The position numbers and the translations under genes were made by a program. From Spinacia oleracea (lineage: Eukaryota > Streptophyta > Magnoliopsida > Caryophyllales > Amaranthaceae), in assembly GCF_020520425.1 (NCBI RefSeq), contig NC_079491.1, positions 32,417,449 to 32,481,448 on the forward strand: a stretch of 64,000 bases of DNA. The letters are read 5' to 3'. The notes under the pieces were generated by a model, which was not told the origin of the DNA, did not search any database, and worked only from the letters and a program-made list of their open reading frames with translations. The first letter of the stretch is position 1. Each line of letters starts with the position of its first letter. Below, piece after piece: positions 57,847 through 64,000 of this stretch.

Positions 57847-59097
57847 TTATGTTTCTGTTGACCTTTTCTCAGACAATTGAACATGAAATCCATCTGGAAA
57901 CTGTAAGCCAGGGGTCCGAACTATGTTCCCTCCTTTTACTGGATTCCACCTGAGGTTGAAGAAAATAAGTTAAATCTTCCCTTTTTATTTAATATGCATG
58001 TTAATTTTTGAAAGTGAGCTTCTACCTGTACTTTGTAACCAAGCAGTGTAGAAATACAGCCATTTACACCTTGGTAAAATCTGTCCCAACACAAAATCTC
58101 ATGCCTCCACCGAAAGCCATGAAATGTTTGGATGCACCATTTATTTCTCCTCCCTATACACAAATAAATTTCATGTTTATTTTTTTGTATTTTAATAAAG
58201 TAATCTAACCAAAATTTTTTCCTCCCATCTTTTTTCCTCTCGTGAATGACAGAAATAAGAAAGTTTGATACATACCTCCCATCTCGATGGATTAAAGTCA
58301 AGGGGATTTTCATATTTAGCAGGGTTTAAGTGTACAGCTGGAGGACAGACCATGACACCCCAACCAGCTGGAATGGTGTAACCTACATCAATCAAAATTC
58401 TATGTTAAGGTATGCATTTGAGTATAAACATAACATTGACATAAAACACTTTAAGTCCATAAGTTTTGTAATGATGGTAGATGCATACCCTTGTAGCTGA
58501 CATCTTTCAATGCTTTTCTAAATATTCCTGGAACTATATTTGCCAGCCTAACTGTTTCATTGATAAACTGTAATTCAAACTGGTTAGTTAATCAACACTA
58601 TTTTAAGAAGGATCATCAATGAATTTGTTTTGTGTGGAGGCATTCTTAACGAACCTGAAAAGTGAATATCATTGATTTGTATTCACTCCATGTAAGGTGA
58701 GAATCAGGATTTTCACGCTTCTTTAAAATCGCCTCATGCTCTTCCTGTCAATTTGGTACGGTGTCAGTATGATTTCGATCAAATAGAAGATGCAATAGTG
58801 AATATGGATAATTTAGACATTTTTTTTGCCTCAAAGGTTATTTACCGTTAGTTTTTGTAGCACCAGAGGATAATCTGAGAGATATTTTAAGGCTACGGTT
58901 AAAGCCAAGGAGGTTGTCTCAAAGCTAGCTAAGAGAAGCACAAACATCAAGTCCAAAGCAATTCCCTCTGTTAGTAGTGTTTCCTCCTTTGCCAGTTCCA
59001 CTAAGACATAATCATAAAAGTCGGTGTTCTGTTTTCTGGGCATCATTCTTCTCTCTTGTAGCATATTTTTTAGCATCTTCATTGCCTTCTTTCTTCC
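57847..59097 (-). pseudogene. CYP87-like cytochrome P450, captured 3' half
   Basis: Six exons on the minus strand with intact GT-AG introns: 59097-58846, 58744-58655, 58567-58489, 58382-58276, 58153-58026 and 57949-57847. They encode about 252 residues, the C-terminal half of a membrane-bound heme monooxygenase. The I-helix reads LLASFETTSLAL, the K-helix FINETVRLANIVP, the meander PLDFNPSRWE, the heme loop FMAFGGGMRFCVGT with the Cys ligand, and the end GGNIVRTPGLQFPDGFHV. The wording matches the CYP87 family. In exon 5 a TAA interrupts after DFTKV, where the family has Gln, and the N-terminal half is missing. It lies wholly within CACTA element 1, so it is a captured gene fragment, not a resident gene. 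Confidence 0.88.
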
Positions 59098-59265
59098 CTG
59101 TGGCCACAAATTTTGCATTTTGTCACTATACATTCATGTATGAAAAAACTAAGACATTTGTATTTAAGACTATTAGGACATTGTCATTCGTTTCTTGAAT
59201 GTTAAAATGTGATATTTAATTTGTATTTAATCTAATGTTTAATTTAAATTTCTGTTTTTGTAAAG

Positions 59266-59387
59266 GTCTACACTCCGAGGATTGCGCCTTATGCGAGGAA
59301 TTTGATGTGGTTCGTGAGCAATGGGCTAAGTTTTTTACCAGCAAGTATTTATTATTGGCTTTAGCGCGCTTGATCGAGTTGGTTTAG
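59266..59387 (+). pseudogene. last exon of a CACTA Ulp1-like ORF (element 1)
   Basis: After a TTTTTGTAAAG junction the frame reads EEFDVVREQWAKFFTSKY and soon stops. It parallels the last exon of the second element (EEINEVKDFWADYFM), position by position. The orientation and the distance to the element end also mirror that element. I infer it is the only coding remnant of element 1's own transposon gene. Confidence 0.6.
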
Positions 59388-59624
59388 TTGTTATAGAATA
59401 AATTTTATATTAAAATGTATGTTTATGTTGAAATTGGAACATATATTTAAATGTAATATGTGCACTTTGGTTTTGGGATATATAGTATACAAAACTCCAG
59501 TTGTTGTTTTTATATTTGTTATACAGGTTGCGTTATTCTATTATTGTTTTGACAAGTTTCTATATTTGGTGCAAGGCACTCTAGGTATCCCTAAACAAAA
59601 TTAGAATTTTCCCGCAAAAAGTGC

Positions 59625-59887
59625 TTTGTTGCAGCGTACATATATATTGTACGCTGCAACAAGGGGAAAAAATTTCGCAAAATTCCAGACTTGTTGCAGC
59701 GTACAAATAAATGTACGCTGCAAAAAGTTGAGTCTTTTGCAGCGTACATATATATGTACGCTGCAACAAGTCTAAATTTTTGCCAATTTTTTGGCACTTA
59801 TTGCAGCGTACATACATATGTACGCTGCAAAAAACCCCTTTTAGCAGCGAACTTTGTACGCTGCAACAAGTTCAGACTTGTTGCAGG
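59625..59887. repeat. subterminal palindromes of CACTA element 1
   Basis: Four to five imperfect palindromes of the type TTGCAGCGTACA-n-TGTACGCTGCAA with TATATA-like spacers. These would be transposase-binding repeats in CACTA elements. Confidence 0.85.
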
Positions 59888-59906
59888 CACTAGTGGAAAA
59901 AGGGTC

Positions 59907-60365
59907 ATTTGCATCGCACTTTTAAGCACATTTGCGTCGCACATCGTGCGTGGCAAAAGCTCTCGACGCAAATGACTAAAAGTCATTTGCGTCGCACATT
60001 TGTGCGACGCAAATGAACCTTATTTGCGTCGCACATTTAGCTAATGTGCGACGCAAATAACTTTTCAGGCATGGTGCTGAAAAGTCATTTGCAACGCACA
60101 TTAGCTAAATGTGCGACGCAAATAAGGTTCATTTGCAACGCACATTTAGCTAATGTGCGTTGCAAATGACTTTTCAGCACCATGCCTGAAAAGTTATTTG
60201 CGTCGCACATTAGCTAAATGTGCGACGCAAATAGCTTTTTAGGCATGGTGCTGAAAAGTCATTTGCAACGCACATTAGCTAAATGTGCGTTGCAAATGAC
60301 AATTTTAGCGCCAAAAAATTAAGTCATTTGCCTCGCACATTGAGCTAACGTGCGTTGCAAATGAC
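59907..60365. repeat. subterminal repeats of CACTA element 2
   Basis: About ten copies of CATTTGCGTCGCACATT or CATTTGCAACGCACATT in both orientations, arranged as palindromes around TTAGCTAA. Two variants alternate (GCGTCGC and GCAACGC). Confidence 0.92.
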
Positions 60366-60628
60366 TTATTTTTTTTAAAAAAATATTCGTTTTTTAATAT
60401 TTTAGTTGGAAATTCCGACATGATCGTCTTTGAAATTAGACGCTTCATTCCCAATACCGGGAATACATTTATAATTAATACCTGTCACTAAAGTTTACAA
60501 CGTAATTAACGTTCCCAATAAAAGGCAATTAAATTCGTCATAGATCGATCAACCAACATGTTACAACAAACATAAAATTATTACAACAAAGGTACGTAGC
60601 TAGCTAGAGATCAAGTTCATATTACAAA
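60366..60628. other. CACTA element 2, noncoding between subterminal repeats and gene end
   Basis: This would be the 3' UTR of the minus-strand gene. It is AT-rich and has no further frame. Confidence 0.6.
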
Positions 60629-63600
60629 TTAAGCTAAAAATTCGACATTGTTCATGAAGTAATCTGCCCAAAAATCTTTCACCTCATTAATCTCCTCCGG
60701 TGAATAGGGCAATGTTCTTGAAAAATCCTAAAAAAGTGTAAATAATTCAATTTATCAACGATTGATCAATATAATAGTTTTGTGTACTTCAATTTATTAT
60801 ATAAAGTACGTAGTTTATGAGAACATACCTTAGTAAGATCTTGACTATTACCATGATTCATTATTATGTCGTACATAAAACGCATGACGTAGTAGCCACA
60901 ATCTAGTGATCCCGGTTGTTGAGCACACTAAATGCATTAAAATAAATAACACAAGTAAAATTTCTATCACATTGTATGTTATAATTTTGAAAAACTTATT
61001 TCTTAGGTAAATAATAAACTAATTATATATATATATACCTGTGCTGGAATCCATGTTAATTTAGTTCCCTTAGATTGTCCACCTAGTCTCTTGTAACTCC
61101 GAAAAGCACTACACATTCGATAAAATATGCAATTATATATACTTTGTTTACACATGTAAATGCAAAGAATATTTTACATGTAAGTGCAATTATATACTTT
61201 ATTTACACATGTAAATACAATTATATACGTAGTAGTCACATTTAAGGCTAATTGGGTCGTTCTAGGTCATTTTTAGGCAAAAATGATGTTTTCGAACCCA
61301 ACTTTGAACCAAAGAACCTAAGGAATGTTTTCAAACTTATTACACGTCTCATATGCATAGTTATAACTTTCTAAGGCCCTTTACAATCTATTATTTCACA
61401 TTTAAGGCTATTTGGGTCGTCCTAGGTCATTTTTAGGCAAAAATGATGTTTTCGAACCCAACTTTGAACCAAAGAACCTAAGGAATGTTTTCAAACTTAT
61501 TACACGTCTCATATGCATAGTTATAACTTTCTAAGTCCCTTTACAATCTATTATTTCACATTTAAGGCTAATTGGGTCGTCCTAGGTCATTTTTAGGCAA
61601 AAATGATGTTTTCGAACCCAACTTTGAACCAAAGAACCTAAGGAATGTTTTCAAACTTATTACACGTCTCATATGCATAGTTATAACTTTCTAAGGCCCT
61701 TTACAATCTATTATTTCACATTTAAGGCTATTTGGGTCGTCCTAGGTCATTTTTAGGCAAAAATGATGTTTTCGAACCCAACTTTGAACCAAAGAACCTA
61801 AGGAATGTTTTCAAACTTATTACACGTCTCATATGCATAGTTATAACTTTCTAAGTCCCTTTACAATCTATTATTTCACATTTAAGGCTAATTGGGTCGT
61901 CCTAGGTCATTTTTAGGCAAAAATGATGTTTTCGAACCCAACTTTGAACCAAAGAACCTAAGGAATGTTTTCAAACTTATTACACGTCTCATATGCATAG
62001 TTATAACTTTCTAAGGCCCTTTACAATCTATTATTTCACATTTAAGGCTATTTGGGTCGTCCTAGGTCATTTTTAGGCAAAAATGATGTTTTCGAACCCA
62101 ACTTTGAACCAAAGAACCTAAGGAATGTTTTCAAACTTATTACACGTCTCATATGCATAGTTATAACTTTCTAAGTCCCTTTACAATCTATTATTTCACA
62201 TTTAAGGCTATTTGGGTCGTCCTAGGTCATTTTTAGGCAAAAATGATGTTTTCGAACCCAACTTTGAACCAAAGAACCTAAGGAATGTTTTCAAACTTAT
62301 TACACGTCTCATATGCATAGTTATAACTTTCTAAGTCCCTTTACAATCTATTATTTCACATTTAAGGCTATTTGGGTCGTCCTAGGTCATTTTTAGGCAA
62401 AAATGATGTTTTCGAACCCAACTTTGAACTAAAGAACCTAAGGCAAAAATTTTGGCAAAAATGGCATTTTCATATGCATACTTTACTTACTTGTTTAGTG
62501 GCTCCTTAATCATCAAATTTCTCTTCTTCTGTTGAGAATCAAATATGTAGACCTCACGTTTAGACAAGCAAAGAACTAAAAGCATCCAGTGACTCCTACA
62601 TACAAACAATAAACGTATGTAGTTAGAAAAAAAAAAGTTAAATTTATAACAATCAATTAAAAACGAAGTTCAAAGTAATTTTCATACTTTTCGTAGTATG
62701 GACATAAGATGAATGTCTTAGAACTAAGTGCACTCATGGACCTCGTGATGTACAATAGAATTCGATCTGCATCGGACTTTAACATGGTGGCCGAGATCAT
62801 CTCCGGGCACATGAATCCAATACTATTGGGGTGACAATCATCGTGAAAACACAACTCACTCAAAGCCCTATAATATAGAGTGTAAGAACGTTAAGACAAT
62901 CATAAAAATCAAATTTAGGGGCAAAATATGAATTTAGGTAACTCACGTAGCAAAAACTTGTATTATTGATATATTGAGCCATGCTCCCGAGAGAAGTTGA
63001 TCGGTGTCTTCAACGGTGACACTAATTTCAAAGTCCTTTTCCATATTGAATGTCCTTTTAGTGCAATGTACCTTAACGTGCTCCCCTTCTTTTAATCCCA
63101 ACATCATAGTTTTCATCACATTGCACTTACCACTCAAATTTTGCACTTTATAATTTTCAAGGAAATAGGTTTTTGATTTAGTGTTGGACGCTTTTGTTCC
63201 ACTTCCCCCAACCACTATCTCTTTCCCTTTGTTCCCTTTCCCTTTAGGCTCTTTACTTGTAGGCTTGTTTACCTGAGGTATGATTTTCAAATAACGATAT
63301 ACATATTAGTGAGCATACATGGTATAATAGTTCTACTTCAAATTATCATGCATATGTTAGTTACCTCCTCATTCGTAAGCGACACCAAATGTTTTGGCCA
63401 CTGAGTGAAGGTACCATGAGCTTGAGCAAGTTTCTTAATATATTGAGAAGGCACGGGGACGGGAGCTTCTTTGTACGCGGGCTCAAAATCATCAACGCTC
63501 ACTTTCACGTTATCGGACGTGACGTCGTTGTGGTGATCAAGGAGCAACTCTGGACATATGGTACCATAGGCAACAAAGACTTTCTCCGAGCCTATGTTCA

Positions 63601-64000
63601 GGTATAGATGGCACGGGACAGGTTCCTTATTATTTATTTTGAACAATAACGCAAATACAATGTAACATGTTAGAAAAGTTCAATAGAATTAACTAGAAAC
63701 AAAGTACTTGAAAAACACAAATTATCATACCGTAATGTCGGCAAATGGATCTAAACCCCCGGAACGACAACTACTATGAACATTTGCGTCTATCCTCATA
63801 TGGCTTGGTATTTGGACACCAAGTTCTTTAGCAAATGTGATAAATTTCTCCATGACCATGGCATCCATCTTGGAGTTCATCTCTTGTATTGTCTCATCTT
63901 TGACCCTTTTGGTCACTCTTGCTTCCATTTCCTCCATCTCCGCATCTCCATACCGTCGAAAGCTACGCCGCTCTCCGGTCCCCCACACAGCTTTGATGCC
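60629..64000 (-). CDS. CACTA-encoded protein with C-terminal C48 (Ulp1-like) cysteine protease, partial at window edge
   Basis: Exons: 64000(partial)-63731, 63625-63365, 63272-62947, 62867-62688, 62595-62491, 61108-61039, 60927-60829 and 60727-60629 (stop). Introns are GT-AG and all phases join in frame, with no stop inside. The 5' part is a helical, charged segment (EMEARVTKRVKDETIQEMNS). Then comes a domain starting EPVPCHLYLNIGSEKVFVAY as in plant CACTA second ORFs, a Lys-rich linker, and the protease. Its catalytic residues are visible: His in SHWMLLV, Asp in VYIFDSQ, a Gln before the Cys (TWIPAQCAQQ), and Cys in SLDCGYYVMRFM. One acceptor (before 63625) is AAG rather than the usual pyrimidine-AG. 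Its role in transposition is not established. Confidence 0.88.
61109..62490 (-). other. repeat-bearing intron of the CACTA Ulp1-like gene
   Basis: A 1.38-kb intron between the His/Asp exon and the exon before the Cys. Most of it is the 160-bp tandem array. The ends are GTAAGT and TGTAG on the minus strand. Confidence 0.85.
61237..62445. repeat. 160-bp tandem array (7.5 units) with dimer structure
   Basis: Units start CACATTTAAGGCTA at 61237 and every 160 bp to 62357. Two diagnostic sites alternate: AATTGGG/ATTTGGG and AAGGCCC/AAGTCCC, so units 1-6 form three 320-bp dimers, while units 7-8 are both of the second type. Otherwise copies are almost identical. The last unit is cut at about 62445. 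Confidence 0.95.

Larger units (their letters stand above)
55830..59887 (+). mobile_element. CACTA element 1 (non-autonomous, carries a P450 fragment)
   Basis: The left end is CACTAGTAGAAAAAACCCC. Subterminal repeats TTGTTGCAGCGTACA recur at 55864-56060 on the left and, as long palindromes, at 59625-59887 on the right, which ties the two ends together. The true right terminus is not here: the second CACTA element begins at 59888 inside the right subterminal region. The element's last transposon exon (59266-59387) survives, while the rest of the interior holds captured or unassigned DNA. Confidence 0.8.
59888..64000 (-). mobile_element. CACTA element 2 (left end, autonomous-type gene)
   Basis: Terminus CACTAGTGGAAAAAGGGTCA at 59888, then dense subterminal repeats. 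An Ulp1-like transposon ORF runs on the minus strand. The right terminus and the TNP2-type transposase would lie beyond the window. Confidence 0.85.

Noticed and set aside
62657..62863. Reading this frame as a separate small gene
   Set aside because: It is an internal exon of the CACTA Ulp1-like gene; phases join it to both neighbours.

Overview
This window is nuclear DNA of a flowering plant. It carries one host gene with 19 coding exons and GT-AG introns, surrounded and invaded by plant transposable elements (Ty3/gypsy and Ty1/copia elements, LINE remnants, CACTA, hAT, MULE, Tourist and Stowaway elements). Nothing prokaryotic is present. The TE load suggests a medium-to-large eudicot genome. 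A Caryophyllales/Amaranthaceae source is my guess from the general look of the repeats and cannot be shown from this sequence.

Layout. 1-3490: TE debris (a copia protease fragment, a SINE-like head, a LINE RNase H fragment, a Stowaway MITE, AT-rich DNA). 3491-12430: a complete minus-strand Ty3/gypsy element of chromovirus type. It has two 2,784-bp LTRs, a 5-bp target duplication, a primer site and a gag, but no pol. 12785-33706: the cytosolic phenylalanyl-tRNA synthetase beta-subunit gene (+ strand, 603 codons). Its 1.8 kb of coding sequence is spread over 21 kb because introns 5, 6 and 16 hold MITEs, a LINE 3' end and a MULE-type element. 34969-47758: a hAT-type element whose 8-bp target duplication is still readable. 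It was split by an 11.9-kb Tat-lineage gypsy element (35098-46997), which was in turn split inside its reverse transcriptase by a 2,881-bp solo LTR (37713-40593). 48231-55829: six full and one partial copies of a 1,202-bp tandem repeat. 55830-59887: a CACTA element that captured the 3' half of a CYP87-like cytochrome P450 gene. 59888-64000: a second CACTA element inserted into the end of the first, carrying an apparently intact C48 (Ulp1-like) protease ORF with a 160-bp tandem array in one intron.

How the parts relate. The only clear host function is PheRS beta, which pairs with the alpha subunit to charge tRNA-Phe. The gag-only retrotransposon lies 354 bp upstream of its start codon, in divergent orientation, and its 5' LTR is the end nearest the gene. 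Everything else is selfish DNA or captured fragments.

Three observations merit most attention. (1) A 13 x 23-bp array of alternating hairpins lies in each LTR of the gag-only element, and the stems vary in sequence while keeping complementarity. (2) An antisense, multi-exon gene lies between pol and the 3' LTR of the Tat element, with its own TATA box and a 5'-UTR intron. (3) A P450 gene fragment has been captured inside a CACTA element. All family assignments come from reading motifs by eye; no searches were run.
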